NCBI GenBank assembly: GCA_036260375.1
Contig: DASZZZ010000079.1
Location: 1-21,155 of the forward strand
DNA length: 21,155 bases
From: DASZZZ01 sp036260375
GTDB lineage: Bacteria > Actinomycetota > CADDZG01 > WHSQ01
Direction: 5' to 3'
The position numbers and the translations under genes were made by a program. The notes below the pieces were generated by a model. The model saw only the letters and a program-made list of their open reading frames with translations. It had not been told where the DNA came from and did not search any database. The first letter of the stretch is position 1; the number at the start of each line of letters is the position of its first letter. Below are positions 21,088-21,155 of this stretch, piece by piece.

Positions 21088-21155
21088 GCGGTCACGATAC
21101 GCGACCGGCGCGGCTCAGGCGGCCGTCAGCCCCGAGCGGGTCGAGGTGGCCCGGC
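21088..21155 (-). promoter_or_regulatory. Promoter of the decarboxylase operon
   Basis: On the minus strand TATCGT (21094-21099) fits TANNNT and ends 6 nt before the GTG of the alpha subunit, so the operon mRNA is probably leaderless. No convincing -35 was found. The remainder of the stretch up to the window edge shows nothing recognisable. Confidence 0.45.

Noticed and set aside
1..21155. CRISPR array, rRNA, tRNA, insertion sequence or integrase
   Set aside because: No regularly spaced repeats, conserved RNA gene sequence, transposase or integrase motif was found on either strand by eye.

Overview
The window comes from a high-GC actinobacterium. It is dense with genes that use GTG starts, stop/start overlaps and -10-like hexamers just before start codons. 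Three markers support Actinomycetota: an S-(hydroxymethyl)mycothiol dehydrogenase (mycothiol is an actinobacterial thiol), a PspA gene followed by the small actinobacterial PspAA protein, and the glycine-rich membrane protein that often accompanies them. The mix of secreted sulfatase, quinoprotein sugar dehydrogenase and large subtilase suggests a free-living soil or aquatic lineage. Class level (Acidimicrobiia, Thermoleophilia or other) cannot be settled from the sequence.

Layout. (1) 1-2523, minus strand: mscR, a patatin-like lipase and a PlsC-type acyltransferase (cut by the window edge) form one tight operon joining formaldehyde detoxification to lipid turnover. (2) 2654-5165, minus strand: a two-gene island of visibly lower GC. 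It encodes a multi-winged-helix protein and, overlapping it by 11 nt, a protein with an intact PD-(D/E)XK nuclease motif. This is the best candidate here for an undescribed (possibly defence) system. (3) 5306-7689: pspA-pspAA facing a divergent secreted/membrane protein, an envelope-stress module. (4) 7781-9151: a DUF6308-like gene on plus, a strong hairpin terminator, then a convergent secreted CHRD/SOD-like protein. (5) 9361-11831, plus strand: a secreted sulfatase translationally coupled to a secreted PQQ-type sugar dehydrogenase, suggesting extracellular use of sulfated or other sugars. Its end overlaps a convergent 1536-residue secreted subtilisin-like protease (11806-16416). (6) 16595-17623: a PHP phosphoesterase with a PolX-like helix-hairpin-helix head but no polymerase. 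(7) 17625-21087, minus strand: a five-gene run encoding a split thiamine-diphosphate decarboxylase (alpha, beta), a cyclase-family hydrolase, a thioredoxin-reductase-like flavoprotein and a small helical ferritin-like protein.

How they may work together. The last run is metabolically suggestive. A cyclase-family hydrolase can open a cyclic amide such as isatin to a 2-oxo acid, and the decarboxylase pair acts on 2-oxo acids; the substrate is unknown. No tRNA, rRNA, CRISPR array, insertion sequence or integrase was seen. Nearly all the window is coding. The only gaps over about 120 bases are 2524-2653, 5166-5305, 9152-9360 and 16417-16594, and no gap exceeds 300 bases.
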